Assembly (NCBI GenBank): GCA_946222995.1
Contig: CAMIOS010000028.1
Coordinates: 1 to 28,993, forward strand
DNA from: an uncultured Enhydrobacter sp.
GTDB taxonomy: Bacteria; Pseudomonadota; Gammaproteobacteria; Pseudomonadales; Moraxellaceae
Length of the DNA stretch: 28,993 nucleotides
Reading direction: 5' to 3'
Positions 15,014-23,259 of the stretch are shown piece after piece. Position 1 is the stretch's first letter; each line of letters opens with the position of its first letter. The notes below the pieces were generated by a model. The model was not told the origin of the DNA. It saw only the letters and a program-made list of their open reading frames with translations, and did not search any database. The translations under genes were made by a program, and so were the position numbers.

Positions 15014-15553
15014 ATGAACAATTCGGAAAATTTGGTTATCTTTTTTCATGGCTTTGAATCGTCCTGTCAAACCGATAAATTTACCTGTATTGACAACCAT
15101 GCCGAAAAAATATGCGTGCCGATTGACTATGCCAAAGACTTTGACAATGCTGAAGCGATTTTTGGTAAAGTCATCGAAGAAAACTTGCCAAACTACAAAT
15201 ACGTGGTACTCGCAGGACATTCGCTTGGCGGCTATTTTGCCAATCTTTTATCAAAAAAATACAGCTTAAATGCGGTACTCATCGCGCCGTGCTTACGCCC
15301 AAGCCATTATCTTGGCGATAAAATTCCGCAAATTGCGGGAAAGAATATCGAGGCTGAGCCGTCCGACCAAATCGTGTATGCGATGATCGAAAAGGATGAT
15401 GAACAGCTTGACTGGCATGATGCCGAGAAATTGCTAACGGGTAAAAACTATAATATTCATTATTACGATGGCGGTCATCACAAAATCTGCCGCGCGGGGG
15501 ATATCAATATGAAGCTTGATTTTGCCCTTGAAGTGCCGTATCGGTTGAATTGA
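15014..15553 (+). CDS. YqiA-like alpha/beta hydrolase
   Basis: This small 179-residue protein resembles the YqiA/YcfP group of alpha/beta-hydrolase esterases. LVIFFHGFESS (7-17) is the oxyanion-strand region, and AGHSLGGYFAN around Ser70 is the nucleophile elbow. An acid at Asp128 or Asp129 and a histidine in DGGHHKI (His155 or His156) would complete the triad. The order and spacing are right for a minimal hydrolase without a lid. The substrate is unknown. AAGGAAC lies upstream of the ATG at a somewhat long spacing. It is divergent from the channel gene, appears monocistronic, and is followed 11 bases later by a terminator. Confidence 0.78.
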   Translation: MNNSENLVIFFHGFESSCQTDKFTCIDNHAEKICVPIDYAKDFDNAEAIFGKVIEENLPNYKYVVLAGHSLGGYFANLLSKKYSLNAVLIAPCLRPSHYLGDKIPQIAGKNIEAEPSDQIVYAMIEKDDEQLDWHDAEKLLTGKNYNIHYYDGGHHKICRAGDINMKLDFALEVPYRLN

Positions 15554-15564
15554 TTAAGTTTGAT

Positions 15565-15592
15565 AAAAAAGGTACAGATTGTGCCTTTTTTT
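15565..15592. terminator. Bidirectional intrinsic terminator after the hydrolase gene
   Basis: AAAAAAGGTACA (15565-15576) pairs with TGTGCCTTTTTT (15580-15591) as a 12-bp stem with one T-G wobble and a GAT loop. T-runs exist on both strands, so it can end the hydrolase gene and anything arriving from the other side, including the small reading frame at 15596-15688. Confidence 0.85.
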
Positions 15593-15595
15593 ATT

Positions 15596-15688
15596 TTATA
15601 AATTAAGGTCGTCGAAGCCGTCGAATATCGCCCGATAGAGGAAATAGCCGAAAAATAGGGTAACAAGTAGGGCGAGGATAATAGGCAT
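15596..15688 (-). CDS. Possible 30-residue single-span membrane peptide
   Basis: A short frame encodes MPIILALLVTLFFGYFLYRA followed by IFDGFDDLNL. It has one hydrophobic helix of about 17 residues, then an arginine and an acidic tail, an ordinary design for a small membrane protein. On the minus strand a TATAAT (15720-15725) lies 31 bases before the ATG, but no good -35 is seen. The ribosome-binding site is weak (AAGAAAC). The stop is four bases from a terminator that works in this direction, which supports a real transcription unit. I do not recognise a family; it may be a chance frame. Confidence 0.4.
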   Translation of the reverse strand: MPIILALLVTLFFGYFLYRAIFDGFDDLNL

Positions 15689-15720
15689 TTTGGAAGTTTC
15701 TTAACTTTGAAAAATTGAGA

Positions 15721-16620
15721 TTATAGATTTAATTCTAATACTTCCACTAATTCATTATAAATTTTTTCTCTTGATTTACTTCGAAACTCTGTGCCATTAG
15801 CATTAAATAAATCTGGAAAAAGCTTATGTCCTATTATATTAACTTTATAATGACATTCTAATAATAAATTCTCATCGTAATTAAAACCCAAGTTTTTTAC
15901 TTGAACAGCTTCATAAAATTTTTGCAAATTTTCATCAGATGTTATAAATGAACTGCTTACAACTGTTTTTGGAAGCTTTGGCGTTAAAGAAGCCATAAGA
16001 TATATAGACATAATGTCAGCTAATGCATTACTTGCATCAAAATTAATTTGTTCTTTCTTCCATTTTATAATTTTTTTTGCGAATTTTGTTTCGTATATAC
16101 TCGCTAAAACTAACAAAAGAACAGGGCTTTGCTTTGCTATTCCAAAATCATTAGCAATTTTGATGACTTCTGTAGCTTTTGCAAACCTTTTTTCAAATGC
16201 GATAGGGTCTTTTAATCCTAGTTGATTCATAGTTTCCAAAAATTTCAAATAATTGTCACCTAAAAATTCAATATTTTGATAACATAATTTTTGAACAGCG
16301 TCACAAAGAAGTTTCTCACTTTCGCAAATTTTTGCTTTTTTAAAAAACTTAGATAACTCTTTTAAATCATGTCCAAATTGCTGACTAAGTTCTAAAGTAG
16401 TCATTGTCGCTTTTCTGTCACTCGATTTCTCAAAAAGTATCAAGGCAAGAGATATTCTATTGTTTTTAAGGTCAATATGTTTTAATCTCTTTTTTACTTC
16501 TTCAAGTTTATTTGAAATTTTACCTGCATTGATTTGCTTAATATCACTTACGATACAAATATCCAAAAAATAAACTTTAAATTTTTGTTTATGCCAAACT
16601 TTATTCAAAATATCTAACAT
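15721..16620 (-). CDS. AT-rich orphan protein of unknown function
   Basis: This 299-residue protein is not recognised. It has no signal peptide, membrane span or clear catalytic motif, is rich in lysine, leucine and isoleucine, and looks mostly helical. The segment MLDILNKVWHKQKFKVYFLDI opens it and a helical middle (about 75-215) follows. Base composition stands out: the first 60 bases (15721-15780) contain only 11 G or C, while neighbouring uvrA is near balance. This suggests acquisition from an AT-rich source. The ATG at 16620 has a weak, distant GAG upstream. It lies just upstream of the uvrA terminator on the same strand, so it needs its own promoter. The continuous 300-codon frame supports a real gene. 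Confidence 0.7.
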   Translation of the reverse strand: MLDILNKVWHKQKFKVYFLDICIVSDIKQINAGKISNKLEEVKKRLKHIDLKNNRISLALILFEKSSDRKATMTTLELSQQFGHDLKELSKFFKKAKICESEKLLCDAVQKLCYQNIEFLGDNYLKFLETMNQLGLKDPIAFEKRFAKATEVIKIANDFGIAKQSPVLLLVLASIYETKFAKKIIKWKKEQINFDASNALADIMSIYLMASLTPKLPKTVVSSSFITSDENLQKFYEAVQVKNLGFNYDENLLLECHYKVNIIGHKLFPDLFNANGTEFRSKSREKIYNELVEVLELNL

Positions 16621-16649
16621 AGTTTAAAAGCTCTATAAAAACTAATCAA

Positions 16650-16679
16650 AAAAATGACTGAGAAATCTCAGCCATTTTT
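16650..16679 (-). terminator. Intrinsic terminator of uvrA
   Basis: Fourteen-base arms (16650-16663 and 16666-16679) pair with a single G-T wobble as read on the minus strand: AAAAATGGCTGAGA with TCTCAGTCATTTTT. A T-run follows on that strand. It lies six bases after the uvrA stop and separates uvrA from the AT-rich orphan gene. Confidence 0.85.
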
Positions 16680-16684
16680 ATCAA

Positions 16685-19639
16685 TCACGCTTTCAACAAC
16701 GGCTTTAAAAACCGCCCAGTATGCGAGCGTTCATTTTCTGCCACGTCCTCAGGCGTACCCTCAGCGATAATCTCACCACCGCCCGAGCCACCCTCAGGTC
16801 CTAAATCCACAATCCAGTCGGCAGTTTTAATGACATCGAGGTTATGCTCAATCACCACCACCGTATTGCCACGGTCGCGCAAGGTATGCAAAATATCAAG
16901 AAGCTTTGCGATATCATGAAAATGCAAGCCCGTCGTCGGCTCATCAAGCACATACAAGGTTTGCCCTGTATCGCGTTTTGACAGCTCTTTGGCAAGTTTA
17001 ACGCGCTGAGCCTCACCACCTGACAGCGTCGGCGCAGACTGCCCCAAACGGATATAGCCAAGCCCTACCTCAATCAAAGCTTGTAACCGGCGGTAAATGG
17101 CAGGAATCGCCTCAAAAAATTCTGCTGCATCTTCCACCGTCATTTCAAGCACATCGTTGATATTTTTGCCTTTATAGGTGATTTCCAGCGTTTCACGGTT
17201 GTAGCGTTTGCCTTGACAGGCATCGCAAGGCACATACATATCGGGCAAAAAGTGCATCTCTACTTTAATAAGCCCGTCGCCTTGACAGGTCTCACAGCGA
17301 CCGCCTTTCACATTAAAGCTAAAGCGTCCCGCTTGATAGCCCCGTGCTTTAGACTCTGGCACTTGGGCAAATAGATCCCGAATCGGACTAAACACGCCTG
17401 TATAAGTCGCAGGATTGGAGCGAGGTGTACGCCCAATCGGGCTTTGGTCAATATCCACCACTTTATCGAGATGCTCAAGCCCTGAGATGCTCTCATAACT
17501 TTCTGCCACATGGGTAGTGGCGTTGTTGAGTTGTGTGGTGGCAAGCGGGAGCAAGGTACGGTTAATCAAGGTGGATTTGCCCGAACCCGACACGCCTGTG
17601 ATGGCGGTAAACACCCCAACGGGCAGATTTAAGGTGACGTTTTTTAAGTTATTGCCATTTGCCCCTGTCAAAGTTACCATCATTGGTTTGGTTTCGGGTT
17701 CGCCTTTTTTGGCTTTTTCTTTCTTGTCAGCCTCAGCTTTTTTGGCTTGATTTTTGGTCAAAGGAATGGCGGATTCTTGCATTTTTTCAAACTTATCGCC
17801 ATTGCTGGTTTTGGCCTTGTGGCGTACCTTTGGCACTTCGATTTTCTTTTTGCCTGATAAATATTGCCCGGTCAAAGACTCAGGATTTTTGGCGATTTCT
17901 TTGGCGGTACCTTCGGCAATCACATGCCCACCATGCACGCCCGCACCCACACCGATGTCGATGATATGGTCAGCAAGGCGAATCGCATCTTCATCATGCT
18001 CGACCACAATCACGGTATTGCCAAGGTCACGCAAACGGGTCAAAGTCTGAAGCAGTCTATCGTTATCCCGTTGGTGCAAGCCAATCGACGGCTCATCAAG
18101 CACGTACATCACGCCCATGAGGCCTGCCCCGATTTGGCTGGCAAGGCGAATCCGCTGGGCTTCACCGCCTGACAGGGTTTCGGCAGAGCGGGCAAGGGTC
18201 AGATAATCCAAACCAACACTGACCAAAAATTCCAAACGCTCACGGATTTCTTTGATGATTTTGTCAGCGATTTCACCTTTTGCTCCCTCAAGTTTAAGCT
18301 GTTCGTAGTATGCCATCGCTTCGCCAATCGACAATTTGACCATCTCGGCAATGGTACGTTCGCTCACCTCAACATTGCGGGCAATTTCGTTCAGGCGTGA
18401 GCCGTGACAGGCATCGCAGGTGGCATCGGCGAGGTATTTGGCAAGCTCGTCTCGCACGATGTTGCTTTGCGTGGTGCGATAACGGCGTTCCATATATGGC
18501 AACACGCCTTCAAACGCCACCGTTTTGGTGCTACGTCGCCCCCGTTCATCGACAAAGTTAAAGGTCATTTTATCTTTGCCCGAACCGTGTAAAATCACGT
18601 CTTTGTGGTGTTGGTCAAGCGTTTGCCACGGTGTTTCCATATCAATGCCGTAGTGCTCGGCAACGGTGGTCAAAAGCCCAAAATAGTAGGCATGGCGTTT
18701 ATCCCAGCCTTGAATTGCCCCTTGATTGAGCGATTTTTCGCTATGACCGATAATTTTTTCGGCAGCAAAATATTGGCGTTTGCCCAAGCCATCACATACA
18801 GGACACGCGCCGTATGGGTTGTTAAAACTAAACAATTTTGGCTCAAGTTCGGCAACAGCGCGGTCACACACCGGACAGGCGTGTTTGGCGGATAAAATTT
18901 TATCGTCAAAACCGCCGTCCATGTCATGCAAAATCGCAATGTCATTACCCAATCGCAGGGCAGTTTCTAGACTTTCGGCGACCCGATTGCCCAAATCATC
19001 TCGCACTTTAAACCGATCTACCACCACATCAATGGTGTGTTTAAAGGTCTTGGCAAGCGGTGGCACCTCGTCGATGTCATAAATCTCACCATCGACCCGC
19101 AAGCGGACAAAGCCTTGCCCTTTTAGCTGTTCCATGAGCTGGATATGCTCACCCTTGCGATCATCAACAACACGGGCAAGAATCATCAGCTTGGTATCTT
19201 CAGGCAGGCTCATCACGGTATCGACCATTTCGGTCACGGTCTGGGCGACCATCGGCTCATGGTGCTCAGGACACATCGGCGTGCCGACACGGGCGTATAG
19301 CAGTCGCAGGTAGTCGTAAATCTCGGTAATCGTGCCAACGGTGGAGCGGGGGTTATGGTTGGTAGATTTTTGCTCAATGGCGATGGCAGGCGATAAGCCT
19401 TCGATACTATCGACTTCGGGCTTTTCCATTTGTGATAAAAACTGGCGAGCATACGCCGATAAACTCTCAACATAACGGCGTTGCCCTTCGGCGTACAGGG
19501 TGTCAAAGGCAAGGGAAGACTTGCCTGAGCCTGATAAGCCTGTGATAACGACGAGTTTGTCACGGGGGATATCAATGTCGATGTTTTTTAGGTTGTGGGT
19601 GCGTGCCCCACGGATTTTGATGGAGTCGTGTTGTGCCAT
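16685..19639 (-). CDS. uvrA: Excinuclease ABC subunit A
   Basis: This 984-residue damage-recognition ATPase of nucleotide excision repair works with UvrB to find bulky DNA lesions. The first ATPase half has Walker A GLSGSGKS at 34-41, zinc-ligand pairs CPVC (255-258 and 279-282), CDAC at 408-411 and the ABC signature LSGGEAQR near 489. The second half has Walker A GVSGSGKS at 682-689, a CETC...CDAC zinc module and a second LSGGEAQR. Between the halves, 597-651 is a lysine-rich, low-complexity linker not found in E. coli UvrA (940 residues), which accounts for the extra length. The start is ATG at 19639, beginning MAQHDSIKIRGARTHNLKNI as in other UvrA proteins. The frame stays open upstream to 19957 but that part is not UvrA-like. 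No LexA box is visible upstream. Confidence 0.97.
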   Translation of the reverse strand: MAQHDSIKIRGARTHNLKNIDIDIPRDKLVVITGLSGSGKSSLAFDTLYAEGQRRYVESLSAYARQFLSQMEKPEVDSIEGLSPAIAIEQKSTNHNPRSTVGTITEIYDYLRLLYARVGTPMCPEHHEPMVAQTVTEMVDTVMSLPEDTKLMILARVVDDRKGEHIQLMEQLKGQGFVRLRVDGEIYDIDEVPPLAKTFKHTIDVVVDRFKVRDDLGNRVAESLETALRLGNDIAILHDMDGGFDDKILSAKHACPVCDRAVAELEPKLFSFNNPYGACPVCDGLGKRQYFAAEKIIGHSEKSLNQGAIQGWDKRHAYYFGLLTTVAEHYGIDMETPWQTLDQHHKDVILHGSGKDKMTFNFVDERGRRSTKTVAFEGVLPYMERRYRTTQSNIVRDELAKYLADATCDACHGSRLNEIARNVEVSERTIAEMVKLSIGEAMAYYEQLKLEGAKGEIADKIIKEIRERLEFLVSVGLDYLTLARSAETLSGGEAQRIRLASQIGAGLMGVMYVLDEPSIGLHQRDNDRLLQTLTRLRDLGNTVIVVEHDEDAIRLADHIIDIGVGAGVHGGHVIAEGTAKEIAKNPESLTGQYLSGKKKIEVPKVRHKAKTSNGDKFEKMQESAIPLTKNQAKKAEADKKEKAKKGEPETKPMMVTLTGANGNNLKNVTLNLPVGVFTAITGVSGSGKSTLINRTLLPLATTQLNNATTHVAESYESISGLEHLDKVVDIDQSPIGRTPRSNPATYTGVFSPIRDLFAQVPESKARGYQAGRFSFNVKGGRCETCQGDGLIKVEMHFLPDMYVPCDACQGKRYNRETLEITYKGKNINDVLEMTVEDAAEFFEAIPAIYRRLQALIEVGLGYIRLGQSAPTLSGGEAQRVKLAKELSKRDTGQTLYVLDEPTTGLHFHDIAKLLDILHTLRDRGNTVVVIEHNLDVIKTADWIVDLGPEGGSGGGEIIAEGTPEDVAENERSHTGRFLKPLLKA

Positions 19640-19803
19640 GATGTGCTTCTTATAGGTTGTAATTTTGGGAAAATTTAGGTAAAAAGATGGGTTTTTAATG
19701 GGGAGAAAATAGGGTGGTTTCAAGTTTTGGATCATAAAGAAAAGAGTAAAATTAAACATTCTATTGAGCGATTTTTTATTTTTTACTACTTGCCAAACCT
19801 TGC

Positions 19804-19809
19804 TATACT
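19804..19809 (+). promoter_or_regulatory. Extended -10 element before the zinc-ribbon gene
   Basis: TGCTATACT (19801-19809) is an extended -10 (TGnTATACT) placed 23 bases before the ATG at 19833. The -35 region is poor, as is common for extended -10 promoters. The leader is short, with AAGGAC (19821-19826) as the ribosome-binding site. Confidence 0.5.
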
Positions 19810-19832
19810 GAGCAAAAAGCAAGGACAAAATT

Positions 19833-20813
19833 ATGGCAACGCTCACTGACGAACAAACCGATTTTTTAAAAAGCCACCATATCCCGCTTGATAAAACCTT
19901 TGACGCTAGCGGCTTATCCAGTAAAGAATACAAAGCCAAAATGAAAGAAAACGGCACACTTGTTGCCTATGGCGTGCCACCTTGCCCTAAAGGACATACC
20001 TTAAAAAACAAACAAGCCAATTGCCTACAATGTAATCCCCAAGCTATTGCTTCGATCAAACGCCAAGCCACTGCAGGCGATGTCTATATTGCCGTATCAC
20101 CCAGTCAATTGGTCAGCAAAATTGCTGTACTTGAGGATGCAACCGACATTGTCAACCGACTAAACGCCCAAAACCACGCTGCAATAAACGACTGGCAACT
20201 GGTCTTGACAGGTCGTACTGATTCTATCGGGCAAATGGAAAACCACTTACAACAACGCCTTGCCAGCCGTCAACTTGCCAAAAAACTCACACCCAAGAGC
20301 AAAACCACCAAAGCCTCGAATATTTATGACATCGATATTCATGAGGCTATTGACATCTTAAACGACCAAAGTTTTAAACTTATTACCATTGATAATAGCG
20401 TGATTGATAACTATCACAATCTTTACACACAACAAGAAAATGAGCGTCAACTTGAACTGGTAAAACTTGCCGAAGCCAACGCTTTAGAAAAGCAAGCAAA
20501 CGCTAAAGCCGTAGCTGATCGAAAACAAGCCGAACTTGAAGCCCAACAGCGTGAACAACAAGCGCTAAAAGAACAAAAACTGGCGCAAAAACGCCTACGC
20601 CAACAACAAAACGCCGCCAAAAAGCAACAAACCCAACAAAAACAATCGCTGTATAGCGAACCAAGCTTAGTCAAAAATCCTAACAACTCCGCCAGTCACA
20701 CTACAAAACCTGCGTTTGAACTTGACCATCAGCAACGTCATCTACTGATCATCTTTGGCGTATGCGCCTTAATGGCTTTAGCATTTATTCTGTTTGCTTT
20801 GTTCAAACGCTAA
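19833..20813 (+). CDS. Tail-anchored zinc-ribbon protein with a GIY-YIG/T5orf172-like middle domain
   Basis: This 326-residue protein has four parts. Residues 51-67 are a zinc-ribbon-like motif C-x3-H-x8-C-x2-C. Residues about 82-145 resemble T5orf172-type GIY-YIG domains: GDVYIAVSP, then KIAVL at 96-100, an arginine at 109 before LN, NDWQLV at 119-124 and a late glutamate at 136 in GQMENHL. The YIG-like strand is degenerate, so catalysis is doubtful. Residues about 198-270 are a charged, glutamine- and alanine-rich coiled coil. Residues 304-323 are one hydrophobic span followed by FKR, so the protein would be tail-anchored with its bulk in the cytosol. Function is unknown. AAGGAC precedes the ATG. 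It is divergent from uvrA and lies 189 bases before ssb on the same strand, which may be coincidence. Confidence 0.72.
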   Translation: MATLTDEQTDFLKSHHIPLDKTFDASGLSSKEYKAKMKENGTLVAYGVPPCPKGHTLKNKQANCLQCNPQAIASIKRQATAGDVYIAVSPSQLVSKIAVLEDATDIVNRLNAQNHAAINDWQLVLTGRTDSIGQMENHLQQRLASRQLAKKLTPKSKTTKASNIYDIDIHEAIDILNDQSFKLITIDNSVIDNYHNLYTQQENERQLELVKLAEANALEKQANAKAVADRKQAELEAQQREQQALKEQKLAQKRLRQQQNAAKKQQTQQKQSLYSEPSLVKNPNNSASHTTKPAFELDHQQRHLLIIFGVCALMALAFILFALFKR

Positions 20814-20922
20814 GGCTAAAGACTTAAAAAGGCGATATAAAACGTCATATAGTGTCGTTTTATTGAGGCATACTGCTGGCTATTTATTAAGATTTACCGT
20901 AAAGTAAGGGGAGAAAATTTAT

Positions 20923-20951
20923 TTTCTCGACTCCAAGAATTTGTGTAAAAT
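20923..20951 (+). promoter_or_regulatory. Predicted ssb promoter
   Basis: TTTCTC (20923-20928), a 17-base spacer and TAAAAT (20946-20951) give a moderate sigma70 match about 50 bases before the ssb ATG. The -35 is weak. Confidence 0.35.
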
Positions 20952-21002
20952 AGCAGTTTTAGTGATATGTTATTCATTGTAGTTAAATAAAAGGATACGG
21001 AC

Positions 21003-21743
21003 ATGCGTGGCGTAAACAAAGTAATCATCATTGGCAATCTAGGGGCAGACCCCGATGTCAAGCAGTTTCAAAATGGCGGTAGCGTGACCAGTATCTCGGT
21101 AGCAACCAGTGAACAATGGAACGACAAACAAACAGGTGAACGCCGTGAGCAGACTGAGTGGCACCGTATCGCTTTATACAATAAATTGGGCGAAATTGCT
21201 GCACAATATTTGCGTAAAGGCAGCTCAGTCTATATCGAGGGAAGCCTACGCACTCGCAAATACCAGGATCAAAACGGACAGGAACGTTATATCACCGAAA
21301 TTCGAGCTGACCAAATGCAAATGCTAGGCGGCAATCCAGCAGGACAAGGCGGCTATCAAAACAATCCAAATAATGGCTTTGGTAACAATGGCTTTAACAA
21401 TGCCAATAGTTTTAACAATCAACCCTATCCAAATGCCAATTATGGTGGCTACCAAGCGAATCAAAACAATCAAAATGCTGGCTATGGATCGCCAAATCCG
21501 TACCAAAATGGTGGTGGTCAGCCACAAATGGGCTATCAATCAAATCACCAAGCGAGCGGTTTTCAACCTCAAAGCAATAGCCAACCCCCAGCCAATAGTA
21601 TCTCTCAAGGTTCGCAGAATTTTGCCAATGACAATCAGTTTGTGACTGATAATACCGGCAATGCTAATCCACAATCAGCCATGACACCGACAACTTCAAC
21701 GACGCCAAAACCTGGGGCGGTGGATGATGATATTCCGTTCTAA
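21003..21743 (+). CDS. ssb: Single-stranded DNA-binding protein
   Basis: This 246-residue protein coats single-stranded DNA during replication, recombination and repair. The OB-fold DNA-binding domain (about 1-110) opens MRGVNKVIIIGNLGADPDVK and contains TEWHRIALYNKLGEIAAQYL and YIEGSLRTRKYQDQNG, all SSB hallmarks. The C-terminal tip DDDIPF (241-246) is the conserved partner-binding peptide. Between them lies a disordered linker rich in Asn, Gln, Gly and Pro (about 115-238), longer than in E. coli SSB (178 residues in total). AAAGGA precedes the ATG. It appears to be a single gene with its own promoter and terminator. The common uvrA-ssb neighbourhood of proteobacteria is kept here, with one gene in between. 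Confidence 0.97.
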   Translation: MRGVNKVIIIGNLGADPDVKQFQNGGSVTSISVATSEQWNDKQTGERREQTEWHRIALYNKLGEIAAQYLRKGSSVYIEGSLRTRKYQDQNGQERYITEIRADQMQMLGGNPAGQGGYQNNPNNGFGNNGFNNANSFNNQPYPNANYGGYQANQNNQNAGYGSPNPYQNGGGQPQMGYQSNHQASGFQPQSNSQPPANSISQGSQNFANDNQFVTDNTGNANPQSAMTPTTSTTPKPGAVDDDIPF

Positions 21744-21801
21744 ATTAAATAATAATCTTATATTGTATTTATAAAGGTATTTATAAGATACTAAACTTAT
21801 T

Positions 21802-21835
21802 AAAACGCTGATATATCAAAGTATCAGCGTTTTTT
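21802..21835 (+). terminator. Intrinsic terminator of ssb
   Basis: AAAACGCTGATA (21802-21813) pairs perfectly with TATCAGCGTTTT (21822-21833) around an eight-base loop, and the right arm runs into a T-tract. Just before it, GTATTTATAA is repeated directly at 21765-21774 and 21777-21786. Confidence 0.85.
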
Positions 21836-21958
21836 ATGGGTTTAAGTTTATTTGAGTGTATAAAATAATGATAAAATTCTTGTCGCTAGCAAAGAATCGA
21901 CAGGCACACCTTTTAAAAATGACACAGCATTGGGTAACTTTCCTATTTTGACGAAAAA

Positions 21959-23005
21959 TTAAGGGGCGGGATTTGGAAACGTATTTTGCACGGTTTCGAT
22001 ATCGTGCAATACCTCGTCAGAGAGCACCAAATCTATCGAGGCAATGTTGCTTTTCAGCTGTTCAAGCGTGGTGGCTCCGATAATATTCGCGGTGACAAAA
22101 AAGCGGGTATTGACAAACGCCAATGCCATTTGCGCCATATCAAGGTTATGCTTTTTGGCAACTTGCGCATAGCTCTCAGTGGCTTGTTGCGTAATTTCGC
22201 CGATATAACGAGTAAAATGGGTGTATAGCGTCAAACGGGCGTTTTCAGGTCGTTGACCACCTAAATATTTACCCGATAACACACCAAAGCCAAGCGGTGA
22301 GTAGGCGAGCAAACCGATATTTTCACGATGGCTAATTTCGGCAAGCCCAACTTCATATTGACGATTCAGCAGGCTATACGGGTTTTGAATGGTGATTGGC
22401 GGCAATAACCCATTTTTCTTAGCTTCGGTGATGTATCGCATCACGCCCCAAGGCGTTTCGTTTGATAGACCATAGGCACGGATTCGGCCTTTTTTGATTT
22501 CGTCGTTTAACGCTTCGATAGTTTCCAAAAATGGCGTTAGCTGGCTCAAATCTTGCTTTGCCATTTCGGCGCTATAGCCACGTTTGCTAAAGAAATTACT
22601 TTCGCGTTCAGGCCAATGGAGTTGGTAAATATCGATATGATCAGTTTGCAAACGTTTAAGGTTGCCGTCTAACGCCTGACTGATGGTTTTTTTGTCAAAT
22701 TTGGTATTGCCATCGCGTAAAAAATCGTTGCGGGAGATTTTACTTGCCAAAATTACCTCATTGCGTCTGCCGGTTTTGGCAAACCAACTGCCAATAATAC
22801 GCTCAGTATCACCCTGTTTGTTTTTGTCAGGCGGGGAAGGGTACATCTCAGCGGTATCCCACATATTAACGCCTTGTGACAGAGCATAATCCATTTGCTC
22901 ATGACCTTGAGCTTCGGTATTTTGCTGTCCCCAAGTCATGGTACCAAGACAGATTTTTGAGACTTTATCGCCCAGTTGTGGCAGCGTGGAATATTGCATG
23001 GTCAT
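21959..23005 (-). CDS. tas: Tas-like NADP(H)-dependent aldo/keto reductase
   Basis: This cytosolic oxidoreductase of 348 residues has an aldo/keto reductase barrel and closely parallels E. coli Tas (346 residues), with similar segments such as LGTMTWGQQNTEA, TIQNPYSLLNRQYEVGLAE and LAYSPLGFGVLSGKYL. The catalytic tetrad is visible: Asp50, Tyr55 in AEMYPSP, Lys89 in ILASKI and His130 in YQLHWPE. The substrate is unknown; E. coli Tas was found through suppression of tyrosine auxotrophy. The start ATG at 23005 has AAGGA upstream at good spacing. The frame extends upstream to 23095 but without a comparable ribosome-binding site or similarity. It is divergent from gspN. Confidence 0.88.
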   Translation of the reverse strand: MTMQYSTLPQLGDKVSKICLGTMTWGQQNTEAQGHEQMDYALSQGVNMWDTAEMYPSPPDKNKQGDTERIIGSWFAKTGRRNEVILASKISRNDFLRDGNTKFDKKTISQALDGNLKRLQTDHIDIYQLHWPERESNFFSKRGYSAEMAKQDLSQLTPFLETIEALNDEIKKGRIRAYGLSNETPWGVMRYITEAKKNGLLPPITIQNPYSLLNRQYEVGLAEISHRENIGLLAYSPLGFGVLSGKYLGGQRPENARLTLYTHFTRYIGEITQQATESYAQVAKKHNLDMAQMALAFVNTRFFVTANIIGATTLEQLKSNIASIDLVLSDEVLHDIETVQNTFPNPAP

Positions 23006-23132
23006 GGTTTTTCCTTCATGGTTGGTATTCACTGCTAAAATGAACGACATTTTAACAAACTTTTTCGCAGCGTTACGTTGCGTTATTTTATCCAAGATAA
23101 TTTAAAAATAATTGTCGGGTAATAATTTGACA

Positions 23133-23160
23133 TTACAATGACATAAAAATCAGTTATGAT
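23133..23160 (+). promoter_or_regulatory. Predicted promoter of the gspN-gspC-gspD operon
   Basis: TTACAA (23133-23138), a 16-base spacer and TATGAT (23155-23160) form a plausible sigma70 promoter in the tas/gspN divergent gap. The start site would be near 23167. Confidence 0.4.
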
Positions 23161-23259
23161 AGGCGATTTAAGTATCAAATAGTTTTCGGCAATGGATTGC
23201 TTAAGCGTGAGTATTGGGCAGTTTGGGTTAATTATGTGGCTGTTAAAAAGGTAAGGGCT

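Noticed and set aside
19640..19957. N-terminal extension of UvrA by 106 residues
   Set aside because: UvrA similarity starts at the methionine at 19639; the extension overlaps the divergent gene and does not look like UvrA.
23006..23095. N-terminal extension of the aldo/keto reductase
   Set aside because: The ATG at 23005 has a good AAGGA site and matches the Tas N-terminus; the extra residues do not.
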